From positions 186,001 through 250,000 of the forward strand of contig NW_020289980.1 in assembly GCF_003144245.1 (NCBI RefSeq): a stretch of DNA of 64,000 bases. Reading direction: 5' to 3'. The stretch comes from Jaminaea rosea. Lineage: Eukaryota; Basidiomycota; Exobasidiomycetes; Microstromatales. Below, in pieces: positions 9,524-21,500 of this stretch. Position numbers and translations under genes: made by a program. Under the pieces are notes generated by a model. It made no database searches, was not told where the DNA came from, and saw only the letters and a list, made by a program, of their open reading frames with translations. Within the stretch, counting starts at the first letter, position 1. Each line of letters opens with the position of its first letter.

Positions 9524-11863
9524 ATGTGTCTACAAGTGGCGGCGCACAACTTCCTCACCCACATTCTTCCATCGAGGGACGTCTTCGAGGCTGCATCGAG
9601 TGGCAACAGACCTGTGCAAGTAGCGAGCCGCTCTTCGAGTGCGTCTTCAATGAGCCGTCCTCGCGTCGTAGGCAGAGGCATAGGCGGGCGGCGGATCATG
9701 GACGAGGAGACCGAGGCTGGACGTGATTGGCGTCCCCCAAAGAAACAGAAGCGCGCCCGCGGTGGGCGGAGGGGCAACTCAAGCGACAGCGATAGTGACA
9801 GCAATGATGGCAACGAGGTAGGCGTGGCTGCTACCCCGAGATCCATGAGGACTACACGAGGCCAGACATCCAATACCGCTTCACGACCAAGGAATCCGGC
9901 TCCCTTTACACGGCCAGAGCTCGACGACCTGACACGCTCAAATCACCAACTCCTGAAAGTGATGCCCGACCGTCATATCGTAAAGCTTCTCCGCCTTCTT
10001 CGCACGCACAGCTCCTCTGCTCTCACGCGCCACGTCTTGACCACCTACTTCGTCACAGGCCGATCCGACGTCGAGTTGGATGCAGGGATGACATTACTCA
10101 AGGACAGGCCACAGGAGATCAATTTGATGGTCAAATCGCTTGCTTCTCCCTCCGCAGGGACGGGGGCGACGCTCAGACGACTGAGCCTCTCAGGGCTCAC
10201 TAGATTGGATCCGACCGCTCTCGCCTCTGCATTGAAGCGGTGCGACTCACTCGAGGAGCTGGTATTGAAGGGATGCGTGCAGGTCAACTCGACTTGTGTA
10301 GCCGCCTTGACCTCCACCGCCTCACGCCACACGCTCCGAATAGCAAATTTCAACTTCACCGATATTGGCCTGGAGGGCTTCACCCTGCTCGCCTCCAAAT
10401 GCTCAAATCTGGAAGTTCTCAAGCTCGCCAGCGTCACGGGGCTGACGGACAAATCTGTTCCTGAGGCCCTGCGAAAGGCCACAGAGACAGCAGAGGGATT
10501 TCCCCCTTTGGCAAAGCTGAAGACGCTCAAGCTGAGGAAGACGGGCGTTGGCCCGTTGGGCATCTCCGCTTGTGTGCAGCTCTGCGGTAAGACACTGGAG
10601 AACCTCGACGTCTCCTCGCTAGGCTTGATGACCGAGAGTGGCATCAGGACGCTGGGAGCTGTCCTCGGTGTACAGCACCGCTCTCAGCACGCCGACAGCA
10701 GCTATGATCTGCCTCCCTTCGGCTCAGGTCGCACCCAGTCTACTGTCCTACCTTCCTCCCCGCTGCGACCTCAGCTGCGCAAGCTCAACCTCTCAAGCAA
10801 TTTTGCGCATCAGTCCACCCTGCACATCCGGTCACAGGAGGCTACGTACGCCATCGAATATCTCATGCGGTACCTGCTACCTGCCTTCGCAGATACACTC
10901 GAGGTGCTCTTGCTGGATGATCTGGCTATCACGGGGGTGGAGTGGGATGTGCTAGAGGGCGAGTGGTGGCCAGAGAGGAAGAGGAGGGAGGCTGAGCGAG
11001 AGGAGACGATTGAGTCTGGTGCAGGTACTGCAACAGGCGACGCATTGGGCGGCACAGTGGTAAAGACGGAGGATGGCGGTACCGAGGTCTACGGCGGCGT
11101 CAGCACTATTGCTCCTTCACTCTCAACCAGACGACCCCTCGCAGCGCTACGCCGCCTCTCCCTCTCAGGTAATCAGCCCAGCATTCTACGCTGGCTCGAT
11201 CTCTGGCGGCTTGACTATCTCTCTGTATCCCCCACCGATTCGCCCCGTCTTATGTCAAGCGTAGAAGAGCTCGATCTCTCCCGCATTGATCTGCGCTCAT
11301 CCACTCAAGCCCGCTTCCGCGGACAGGGCGGCAGCGCCTGGTCGTACTACCAGCGACCGGCCGGTCACAGCACGGAGGACGCGACGCCTCCGTGCCCTCG
11401 TAGTTGGGCGAACTTGCGCAAGTTGGACTTGTCGGGCACGCAGCTTGGGGACAGGGAGCTGGATGTGCTTCGCACACGTCTCTGTCCTGCCTTACTGCGC
11501 TCCGCTGAAGCAGGCACGACCACGCTAGGTACAGACGACGAGACCGAGCCGCATGCTGAGCGAGGCTGGGTAGGGGACGCGGCCCCTTGGGAATTGTATA
11601 CGCGAAGAGAGGTGGAGAGGCTCGGCGAGCCTACGGGGGAAGCGCTGCTGCGGTACGAGAAGTCGGCATTGCGCTCTCTGTCCCTTGCTGGAACAAATGT
11701 GAGCGGAGAGGGGGTGAAGAGGTTGGTTGCCCCGCAGCAGCAGAAGGCACCTTGCCCCTACGTCGAGGTGCTCGACCTCACGGGCTGTCGTGGTGTGGCG
11801 GTGAGGGAGCGAAGAGGAATATGGGACGTGATCGAGGCGGAGGCTGAGGATGTGGCACAATGA
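9524..11863 (+). CDS. Leucine-rich-repeat (RNI-like) protein of unknown function
   Basis: An uninterrupted frame of 779 residues from the ATG at 9524. A second in-frame ATG at 9650 (M43, MSRPRVVGRG) starts the conserved-looking part and may be the true start. Another upstream ATG at 9489 is in a different frame. The N-terminal 110 residues are basic, with a likely nuclear signal (PPKKQKRARGGRR). LRRs then occur in several blocks, e.g. LRRLSLSGL, LEELVLKGC, LEVLKLAS, LKTLKLRKT, LENLDVSS, LRKLNLSS, LRRLSLSGN, LRKLDLSGT, LRSLSLAGT and VEVLDLTGC, spaced like F-box/AMN1-type repeats. No F-box is obvious. It could be a nuclear scaffold or ligase adaptor; function unknown. Confidence 0.8.
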   Translation: MCLQVAAHNFLTHILPSRDVFEAASSGNRPVQVASRSSSASSMSRPRVVGRGIGGRRIMDEETEAGRDWRPPKKQKRARGGRRGNSSDSDSDSNDGNEVGVAATPRSMRTTRGQTSNTASRPRNPAPFTRPELDDLTRSNHQLLKVMPDRHIVKLLRLLRTHSSSALTRHVLTTYFVTGRSDVELDAGMTLLKDRPQEINLMVKSLASPSAGTGATLRRLSLSGLTRLDPTALASALKRCDSLEELVLKGCVQVNSTCVAALTSTASRHTLRIANFNFTDIGLEGFTLLASKCSNLEVLKLASVTGLTDKSVPEALRKATETAEGFPPLAKLKTLKLRKTGVGPLGISACVQLCGKTLENLDVSSLGLMTESGIRTLGAVLGVQHRSQHADSSYDLPPFGSGRTQSTVLPSSPLRPQLRKLNLSSNFAHQSTLHIRSQEATYAIEYLMRYLLPAFADTLEVLLLDDLAITGVEWDVLEGEWWPERKRREAEREETIESGAGTATGDALGGTVVKTEDGGTEVYGGVSTIAPSLSTRRPLAALRRLSLSGNQPSILRWLDLWRLDYLSVSPTDSPRLMSSVEELDLSRIDLRSSTQARFRGQGGSAWSYYQRPAGHSTEDATPPCPRSWANLRKLDLSGTQLGDRELDVLRTRLCPALLRSAEAGTTTLGTDDETEPHAERGWVGDAAPWELYTRREVERLGEPTGEALLRYEKSALRSLSLAGTNVSGEGVKRLVAPQQQKAPCPYVEVLDLTGCRGVAVRERRGIWDVIEAEAEDVAQ

Positions 11864-11970
11864 TCGAGAAGAGATACCACGATGGAAGGCATTGCAGAGG
11901 AGGGACATCTCGCATTGATATCTACAGGTCACCAGGCTTCTCCTCCCTCCCACATTGCCCTGTATGTACC

Positions 11971-14896
11971 TTAGAATTGAAGCAAATTAACGTTCTGCCC
12001 CTGCTGCTGGCCGTTCTGCTGTCCATTCTGCTGCTGCTGACCGCCCCCAAAGGACTCCAAACCAAAGCTACTCGTCGGGACGAAGGGCTTCACGGTCGAG
12101 CCGCCGAATCCTGTTGCTTGAGGCTGCATCTGGGACTGTGGTTGCTGCTGCTGCTGCTGCTGCTGCTGTTGCTGGAAGCTGAAGGGCGTAGCCGTTGATT
12201 GGGGTTGCAGTTGGCCTGCAGTGGACTGCTGTTGCTGTGGTTGAGATTGTGAAGAGAAGCTGAACGGCATGGCTGTGTTCTGAGCTGGGAGACCCGTCAT
12301 CTGCTGCTGCTGCTGCTGCTGCTGAGGCATTCCAAAGGGGTTGTTGCTCGGGGCTGCCGGGGTTGACGTCGATTGCGGCGGCATGCCCGTCTGCTGCGCG
12401 GCCAAGGTGGTTCCAAAGGAGCTCGAAGGTTGGAAGGGCCGTACAGAGCTACCGCCGAAGCCAGTAGCTTGTGGGGACAGGTGCGCTGACGTCGTTTGAG
12501 GGCTGAGCGACGAACCAAAGCTGGTGGACCCTGGCCCTCCACTGTTGAGGGAGAGAGAGGAGAAGCCATTACTGAGCGCTGAGGAGGTGGCGGAGGATGG
12601 GCCAGGTGATGAGGGGGGCTGCGGAGATGAGACACCGTTGCTCGCACCCATTCCCATTGCTGAACGACCTGCGCCCGTGAACTCTGAGGCGACACTGCCT
12701 AGCAGACCGGTTGCCTGCGGTTTAAGTCCACTGCTGCTCGGCGCTGCGCCATTCTGCTGTTGCTCCGGCTGCTGCTGTCCTGTATGCTGACCAGCACCAT
12801 TCCAGGCCCCGGCTCCCAAAGCGTAGTTCCCTCCCCCTCCTTGCGTGGGCCCATTCATTCCCGCACCTCCTCCGCCGCCTTGGCTAAAGGCCAACTGCGC
12901 CAAGCTTGGCCCCTGCGGCTTTGGTGTCGGGGGTGTCGGGGCGCGCTCCTCCGGTGGTGGGGCGAATGGGTTGCGCGAGCCGGTCTTTTGAGGGAGAATC
13001 TTCGCAGGCGCAGGAGCTGAGGTTGCCTGCGGGGAGAGGAAGTTGTTTTGTTGAGGTGGCTGCTGCTGCTGTTGCTGCTGTTGCTGCTGGCCTGACGCCT
13101 CGCCATTCTGTCCACCATTCTCCTTGGCCTTCTCCGCTGCCTCCTGCTCACGCTGCATCTTCTCCATCCTCTGTCGCTCCATCTGCTGCTGTACCTGCAC
13201 CGTGTATGGCGTGGCGTCGAATGCACCGCCAGGACCCATGCCTGTAGCTTGTGGGGCCATGCCCCCTGGGAATGCCATACTTTGCCTGAAGGGGTTGAAA
13301 CCCGTCGCTTGGCTTTGCATGGGGCTCATCTGACCAGGCATCGCGGTCTGTTGAGGCTGAAGAAAGCCGGTCTGCTGTTGTTGAGGTGGCTGCGGCTGGC
13401 CGAAGAAGGCGGCCCCCGTCGGCTGCATACCCATGCCCATGCCCATGCCGAATGCGCCCGTGGCCTGCGGCGCAAGGAAGGGGTTGTAGCCCGTCATCTG
13501 GGGCTGCATGCCGCCGCCGTACATGTTCGGATTGGGCGAGCCGAACCAGGCCATTCCTGTCGCTTGGGGAGCCATCGAATACGGGTTGGTTCCTGGCCCG
13601 CCTGACGAGCCGGGCATCTCGCTCTCGAGTGTGCTGAAAAAGTCTTGGATGGCTTGATTTGAGGTAGGCGGCTTAGGTGCCGGAGCTGCTGTAGGCTTCT
13701 CCTCGCTTTTGGCCTCCTCTTTCTTTGGCTCGGAAGCCTTGGACGGCTCTGTCACCTTTCTGACAGGTGCAGATGAGCTGGATCCCGAAGCGTCTGCCCC
13801 GTCGGCCACCCTCTTGTTCTCCTTGTACTCGCTGCGATTCTTCTCAAAGTTTGCGTCATCCAGATACTCCTTGAGCGCTCCTGCCAAGCTGACGGGCGCA
13901 TGTTTGAGCTGCGGTACGGTCATGTTGAGGGAGTGCGAGGCCTTTCTGGCTGCTGACAGGTAGGCCACCACCTTTTCTGTATGCCGACAGAAGCGATTGT
14001 AGACATCGAGGGCGCGAGAGGCGTCTGTATGCGACATTTCAAAGTAATGCTCCAGGATGTTGATGACCCCTTCGTTGATGGCGGTGTAGAGGGCGAGGAT
14101 GTCCTTCAACACCATGCGGAAGGCGCTGACATTCAAGTCGTCACCCAGATTGTCTTGAAAGAAGGGGCAGTCGAGTGCTCGAGAGAGGACTCTTTGGGCG
14201 TAGGCGACCTCTCGCAGCAGGCCCTTTTCAACCCTGAGCTTGCGCAGACGATTCGTGTCTGACCGCGAGCCATCTGCGGATCGGATGACGTCGTGCTTAA
14301 TCTCGCGGAAAGTACGGATGCGCTCATCAAGGTAAGCTGCGTAGGGTGGCAGAGTTGCCGGTGCATCGTAGCCTGGTAGAGATTCGATGAGCCCAGTGTC
14401 AGTCTGCTGTCTTCTCTATGCGTGACCTGGCTACGTACCACCACCACCTCCGCCTCGCCCTCTACGGTTTTGACGCTGATACGTCGAGGCGTCGCCCTCT
14501 CTCAATTCAGACTCGAGCCACTGCTCACCTTGCCAGTTGCCTCCTTGACTGACGTTCTTCAACCTGAACCCAGCCTGATCCGCAGCGAGATGGGAGAGGA
14601 CATTGTCGACTGCGCCATTGCGGATCATTGTATGCAGGATGATGAGCGTCTTGAAGACGACGAGGGAGCTCGATTCGCGTAGGCGTAATGAGAGTGCCTT
14701 GCAAACGTCTGCGAGAGAGCCATCTTGGCTGAAGCTGGCTGCTAGAATGGGGTCGATGTACTTTGGCTGCGGGGTCGAGTGAAGGTGAGCATCAAGTCGT
14801 CAAGCAAATTCTTCTCTTGCTTCAGCGCCTCACCTTTGGCGCTCCTGGTTTTGGCTTAGTAGCATCGCGTACGAGCTTGTTGTACGTCGAAGACAT
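11971..14896 (-). CDS. AP180/CALM-type clathrin adaptor (ANTH domain, YAP1801/YAP1802-like)
   Basis: Three exons (14896-14834, 14766-14529, 14372-11971; introns of 67 and 156 nt) give 900 residues. The ANTH domain (about 1-300) starts MSSTYNKLVRDATKPKPGAPKPK. The second junction restores NWQGYDAP followed by YAAYLDERI, the usual family sequence. ANTH proteins bind PI(4,5)P2 and clathrin during endocytosis. The roughly 600-residue tail is Gln/Pro/Gly-rich. It has four NPF motifs (EH-domain ligands) and about eleven [LIVM]xxQxTG motifs, the known target of yeast Ark1/Prk1 kinases, e.g. MAPQATG, LKPQATG, LSPQATG and ILPQKTG. Several poly-Gln runs come from CAG/CAA repeats. The gene is convergent with the LRR gene and divergent from GCP3. 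Confidence 0.9.
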
Positions 14897-15213
14897 GTTG
14901 TCGTCGCGACCTTGGGTATCAATGCGTGGAAGGATGGATTGGGAAGTGGGAATGGTCCCCGCGACTACGACGGCAGCCACAGAGCGGCAAGGCAACCAAC
15001 CAACTCAGGCCCGGCTGCTCAGGGCAAGACTCCGCCCTCTCCAACGTCACAGAGCATCGACGGCGAGAGACCTTCAACCACGTGGTCGCATGGCCTATTC
15101 CCGCACGTCTTTCGCGTCACGACCAACGAGCTGCAAGGCAACCAACACCACCTCGACTCGCATCCACTCCTCGAATTTCCCCATCGTCACTGCCACCTTC
15201 ATCATCGCGCGGC
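14897..15213. promoter_or_regulatory. Divergent promoter region between the ANTH adaptor and GCP3 genes (317 nt)
   Basis: The stretch between two opposite start codons. The GCP3 frame stays open through most of it, but the residues there are low in family likeness, so it is read as 5' UTR and promoter. No specific motif was identified. Confidence 0.4.
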
Positions 15214-18200
15214 ATGACCGCCCGCGCCTCTTCACGCGCGCTAGCCACGCTGGTCCAATCGACGAACCCGCTCAGCACTCGAGCATCACGCTCCGATGAT
15301 GCAGAGACGGCCAAGGACAAGGAGGACATGCTGCAGGACCTCATCGAAGTTGCGAGGAGGACACTCGCGCAGCACCACTCGACCAAGCAGCCAGACACGC
15401 AGAGGTCTCTTGAGAGGATTCGGAGACGCTTGTCGCGGTCTCCAAATGGAGAGGCGACGCTCGCGCAGGTGGACGCACTGCTCGCTCGACTTGACGAGCT
15501 GGCCGATCAACCTGGAGAGCTGCCAGCTATTCTCGCCTTCCTCTCTCAACTCACACTCTCTGGCCCTTCATCTTCATCACGCACCGCCCTTGACGTGCCA
15601 CAATCAGCAGCGAGTGCTCGAACGAGCGCAGCGCCCAGCATAGCCACGGGATCACGTCCTGCCTCTCGTACTGCACCGCGTGGTAGTCTTGAGTCCACGA
15701 TCACTGGCGGTGCTGCTGCTCAGCCGCCTGTTACACGGCCCGATGACGAGCGTAAAGTGGCAGCAGCAGAGACGGCAGCTCGGGCTCAAGAGGTAGACGC
15801 TGGTAGAAAACGCGCAGAAAGGGTACGGGAGGAGCGTCCACCGCTCGCTCCTGTGGCTCCAGCCGTAGCTGTCATCGACGACGCAGATCTCGGCATAGGT
15901 ACGGTACCCAAGTCGGTCGTCTTAGAGCGCTGGAGAGCTAAAGCGTCACAATCGCACGTCTCCGAGCGCGACTTGTTGCGCGACGTCCTCTATCTCCTTC
16001 AAGGCATTAACGGGCATCACGTCCGCTTCGAAGAGGAACGCCCGCAGCCGGTGCACGACCCCGGCGTCATCTCAACGCAACCGTCCGACCCCGAGCCAAT
16101 CGTCAAAGTCAAGATCGTGGACGGCATCGACGGGCTACGTATTCCTCTACCTACTCGGCATCTTATCCACCGCCTGGCAGAAGCGGGCAAGCACTACCAA
16201 CGGATCACCTCCTTCATTCGTGCTCAAGCCGTCGAGGAGAAGACGGGTCGAGTGATGCAGAGCCTCTGCCGCTTCCTCGATGGTGAGCTGCATGGCTATT
16301 ACGAGCTTATCTGCAACCTAGAGGCCCACTTCAATCGCGGTGCTGCGCAAGGACCAGAGGGCGAAGCGGCGTTGACGCTCAAGAAGGTCTCAGTGGACAT
16401 CGAGCCCTCGTTACTTCGCATGCGGCTCATGTCTTCGCTTGTCGAGGGGGCGCAACATGCCCACGGGGGAGCCTTAGTCTCGCTCATTCACAACTATACC
16501 TTCAACGGCGACCCACTCATTCGCTCCTTCACTGAGCGCCTGCTGCAGGATGTATCTCGCGGCTTCTTCGGCAGCTTGGCAAAGTGGATCTACGAGGGAG
16601 AGCTTAGCGACCCTTTTGGGGAGTTCTTTGTCGCGCGTACCGACTCCTCAGCAGCTACGAACGCATCGAACATGCGCCGCCCAGCAGACGAGATGGGTCA
16701 CAACAGCGTCGATGCGGCAGCGTTGTGGGAGCACAAGTTCGTTTTTCGCTCAGACCTCGTACCCACTTTCCTCGCCGAGACGTTCGCGCGCAAGATCTTC
16801 TCGGCGGGCAAGTCGCTCAATTTTATCAGGGAAAGCTGTGGGGACGAGGATTGGAAGGAGGCGCGCACTGCTGTCTTGTCTGCAGCGAAGGCCGAGGTGC
16901 CGACATCAGGCGAAGAGACTGCACCGACGCTGCGATACAGGGATCTCGTGGGTCTCGAAAGGACCATCGATGCGGTGCACTCGACCATCTCCAAACGACT
17001 GCTGGACATCTTCCTTGACAAGTTCAAGCTGCAGGCTCACTTGAGGGCTATCAATGACTACCTCCTATTGACGCGAGGAGACTTCTCCGAAGTCCTCATG
17101 GAGTCGTGAGTACGCGTGTTGCCTCTACTCAACTTGTAGCAAGCTGACAATCTCCTTCCTGCCTCGCGCCGAAACCACAGCCTCTCCCCGATTCTGCACA
17201 AACCGGCCTCCCTCTTGTATCGTCACTCCCTCTCAGGGGCCCTCGAGACCGCGATTCGCAGCTCTAACGCCCAGTACGATGACAGCGAGATTCTGAATCG
17301 ACTAGACGCCCGCGTTCTCGAATTCTCAGGCAATGAGACTGGCTGGGAGACCTTCACCTTGGAGTACCGTGTCGACTCCCCCGTCAACACCGTGCTCGAT
17401 GCAGGGGCCATGGCGGAGTATCAGGCCATCTTCCAGCACTTGTGGAAGATGAAGCGGGTAGAGACCAATCTGGCTGCCAGTTGCGCGAGGTTGATGGGCG
17501 CAACGAACGCGTTGAGTAAGGCGGTGTATGCCAAGGGGGTCAAAGGGAGGAAAAGACGTGAGGCAGAGAAGGATGAGGATGTTGAGGGTGAGTGGGCATC
17601 ACACGATTCACAGATGCCAATTGAGCTGACCACCAAGTGCCCCTTCACCGCTCGCAGCCCTGCGTCTCGAGTCACATCGCTCCCTTCTGCTACTCTCTTC
17701 GATGACCCACTTCATTCGCCAACTTCAAGGCTACACCGATCTTGAGGTCATCTCTTACTCCTGGGCGGATCTCGTCTCTTTCCTCAACAAGCGCCAAGGA
17801 GACCTCGATGTCCTCATCGCAGCGCACAGGGGCTACCTGACCAGCTTGCACGGCAAAGTGCTGTTGCGCGGCGGCAGTGGTGATCTGGCAGGGGAGCTGA
17901 GGCACAACTTTGACTCGATCCTCAAGTTTACGCGTGCTTGCGATCAGCTGACGGTTTTCCTTGTTGACTTCTTGGCAAGAAGGGACCTCTATCTCAATCC
18001 GCGCATGCTCGAGGAGGATGGAGACGAGGATGGAGAAGGAGGAAGACGACGTCGTGCCGGCGAGGATGAAGAGGACGAGGCCACTGCGAGGCGGCTCTCG
18101 AACATCCTGCGACTGCTGGGAGATAGCGGGCAGGACTTCAAGGAGAGAACGGAGGCGATCCTGACGAGGCTAGAGAGGCACGGCAATCTTGTCATTCGAG

Positions 18201-18313
18201 ATTTGAGCGTGAGGCTGGACTTTAATGGATACCACGCGAGGACGCGACCTGAGAGGACGACGGGTGGCCATGGGGGAAGGAGTAGCGGGCTGGGCGATAG
18301 AATGGTGTCGTGA
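15214..18313 (+). CDS. SPC98: Gamma-tubulin complex component GCP3 (Spc98/Alp6)
   Basis: Three exons (15214-17105, 17181-17587, 17658-18313; introns of 75 and 70 nt) give 984 residues. The start chosen is MTARASSRALATLV. LLRDVLYLLQGINGHHVRF matches the GCP3 signature LLRDVLYVFQGIDG, which separates it from GCP2. GRIP1 covers about 240-630, with WIYEGELSDPFGEFFV and KFVFRSDLVPTFL. GRIP2 follows, with GKSLNFIRESCGDEDW, LRAINDYLLLTRGDF and ETAIRSSNAQYDDSEILNRLD. The end reads LSVRLDFNGYH with a basic tail, as in human GCP3. It nucleates microtubules in the gamma-tubulin small complex at spindle pole bodies. An acidic/basic insert lies near 18010-18090. Confidence 0.93.
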
Positions 18314-18546
18314 GAGCGCGAATGCTACAAGGACTTTGCAATGTCATCAGCTGCGTAAAGCAAACCGCTCTTCTGCTCATCGACTTCCTCGTACGGTGGC
18401 GGGTCTTCCTGCTCCGCCGCGTCGCGCACGTGGCTGGAAGATTTGGTCGTGGTCGACATCAGACTGAGAGAGCAACTTTGGCTCTTTGACTCGGTTCACC
18501 ACCATCGCCCGCTATCGCCTTTGCGCGTCTCGCACGCTTCCCCCTC

Positions 18547-21500
18547 ATGTCCTCTCTTCTTCAGCTGCCTGGCTGCGAGAGTCACACGGCTGCCCAGCTC
18601 AGTCGTCTCTTGCAGCGTCTCAAGGCTGCGGCTCCCTCTCTGTCCGGCGTTGAGGCTATCGAGGCGCGCTTCGTCCACTTTGTAAACGTCTCGTCCAAGG
18701 CGGCTCTCGACGACCTCACTGCGTCGTCTTCTTCCTCTTCTCCGTCATCACATCGCGTCATCCTGGACCATCTCCTAGCATATGGTCACCCAGCTGAGCA
18801 GTTCGCCGAGGCTGCATCGGGCACTCACCTCTACGTGATCCCTCGTCCTGGTTCCATCTCTCCTTGGTCGTCAAAGGCGACGGACATCCTTCATCTATGC
18901 ACCCTCAAGGACCATGTCACTCGCGTCGAAAGGGGAGTCGAGTACGTCCTGCACGGCAAAGACGTCCCAGCTCTGTCGTTTATCCCGGCCGCGGCTCTCG
19001 ACGTGATCCACGACCGAATGACGACAATTGTGGTCGAGCGCTCGCCGCGCTTCGACGACATCTTCGCCGAGTCGCCTCGCAAGCCTCTCGAGTACGTAGA
19101 CATCCTCGCAAAGGCCTCTTCGGCAGAGTCTGCTGTTGCGGAGCTCGAGGCAGCCAACAAGGCTCGTGGTCTGGCCTTAGCGCCAGATGAGATCCGCTAC
19201 CTCGCTCAAGCATACACGCAGCTCGGACGCAACCCGACGACCCCCGAGCTCTTTTCCTTCGCCCAGGTCAATTCGGAGCACTGTCGTCACAAGATTTTCA
19301 ATGCCGACTGGACCATAGATGGGCAGCCCCAGCCCAACACCCTGTTCGGCATGATTCGTAACACGCACAAGGTCACGCCCCAGGGCACCATCAGCGCTTA
19401 CTCGGACAATGCGGCCGTGCTCGAGGGCAGCGATGTTGCACGATTCAGCTTTGTTGAGCAGCAAGATGGCACTGTTGCCTACGCTCAGTCTGAGGCAAAG
19501 GAGGCGCACCCCATGCTCGTCAAGGTTGAGACGCACAACCACCCAACCGCTGTTTCGCCGTATCCGGGTGCTGCGACTGGCGCAGGAGGAGAGATCAGAG
19601 ACGAAGGAGCCGTGGGCAAGGGATCGCGACCCAAAGCCGGCCTTGTCGGGTTCATGACCTCCAATGTCACGCCGGCAACGGAAGAAGGCGAGCAGCCCGT
19701 CGACACCTCCCTGCCTGCTCACCTCAACCCGGGTAAGCCAGCCCACATCGCCTCCAGCAAGGACATCATGCTCGAAGGTCCCCTCGGAAGCGCCAACTTC
19801 AACAATGAGTTCGGTCGTCCCGGCCTCACGGGCTTCTGGCGTACTTTCTGCCTTGACACCGGAGCAGAAGTTCGCGGATACCACAAGCCTATCATGCTCG
19901 CCGGAGGGTTGGGAAATGTTCGCCCGCAATTCGCACTCAAGTCCCCCATCCCCATTGGCGCAAAGATCGTCGTTCTCGGTGGTCCTGGCATGCTGATTGG
20001 TCTGGGCGGCGGCGCTGCCTCCAGCATGGCATCAGGCGCCTCCGACCGAGCCGATCTGGACTTCGCCTCTGTGCAGCGCGAGAACCCCGAGATGCAACGA
20101 CGCTGCCAAATGGTGATTGATGCCTGCGTGGCGAGCGTAGCTGGCAACCCCATTCAAAGCATTCACGACGTCGGTGCTGGCGGCCTTTCCAACGCCTTGC
20201 CCGAGCTTGTGCACGACGCAGGACTGGGCGGCAAATTCGAGCTGCGCGACATCCTCATCGACGACGAGAGCATGAGCCCGCTCGAGATCTGGTGCAATGA
20301 GTCGCAGGAGCGCTACGTGCTTGCCGTCCTCCCCGAGGATGTGCAGCGATTCACTTCTATTGCGCAGAGGGAGCGCTGCCCCTTCAGCGTTGTGGGGGAG
20401 GCAACGGAGGAGCAACGCCTAGTCGTGACAGACCGGCTTGCAGGGAATACGCCGCTTGACTTGCCTATGTCGACCCTCTTTGGCAAGCCGCCAAAGATTG
20501 CCCGCGAGTCGAAGCGCCTCCAGCCTGACCTCAAGCCATTCGATGCCTCTGCTCTCGGCTCCTCTGACGACTTTTCCGCCGCATTCGACGCTGCTCTTGG
20601 TCGCACGCTCCGCCTCCCCACGGTAGCTTCCAAGTCCTTCCTCATCACCATCGGAGACCGCTCCATCACAGGTCTTGTCGCGCGCGACCAGATGGTTGGG
20701 CCCTGGCAGGTGCCCGTAGCAGATGTGGCTGTCACTCGCACCGGCTACGGGTTCGAAGATGTGCTCACGGGCGAGGCCATGTGCTCCGGTGAGCGCACCC
20801 CGCTTGCTCTGCTCAGCCCTGCTGCGTCGGCTCGCATGGCTGTGGGCGAGGCGATCACCAATCTGGTCGCCGCCAGTGTCGGGGATATCACGCGCGTGAA
20901 GCTCTCGGCCAACTGGATGTGCGCGGCAAGCTACAGTGATGAGGGCGCTAGACTGTACGAGGCTGTGCAAGCTATTGGCCTCGATCTTTGCCCGAAGTTG
21001 GGGCTGGCCATTCCCGTAGGCAAGGACTCGATGAGCATGCAAATGGCTTGGCGCCAAGATGGAGAAGGCAAAGCAGTCACTGCGCCCATGAGCGTCATCA
21101 TCACTGCCTTTGCACCCGTTGACGCCATTGATCGCACCTGGACTCCGCAGCTGCGCACAGAGGACGATCTCGACCCTGCAGCTGCGGAGACGGTGCTCGT
21201 CTTTGTCGACCTGGCTCGTGGCAAGCAGCGAATGGGTGGTTCCTGCCTCGCGCAAGTGTACGGTCAGCTCGGTCAAGATTGCCCCAACGTGGACTCCGGC
21301 AACGAGGCGCTACTCAAGGGCTTCTTCGATGCCTGCCACACGCTCAAGGAGCTCAAAGTGCACGGCCGCAAGGCAGGGGACGATCAGCTTGTCCTTGCTT
21401 ACCACGATCGATCGGACGGCGGGCTCATCACTACCATTGCCGAGATGGCCTTTGCTGGCCGTTGCGGAGTTGAAGTCGACATGGACGTTATTGCGAAGAG

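Noticed and set aside
14431-14530. Continuation of ANTH exon 2 into a Gly-rich stretch (SELREGDASTYQRQNRRGRGGGGGG)
   Set aside because: Splicing at 14528/14373 instead gives NWQGYDAPATLPPYAAYLDERI, the family sequence; the Gly-rich stretch is the 156-nt intron.
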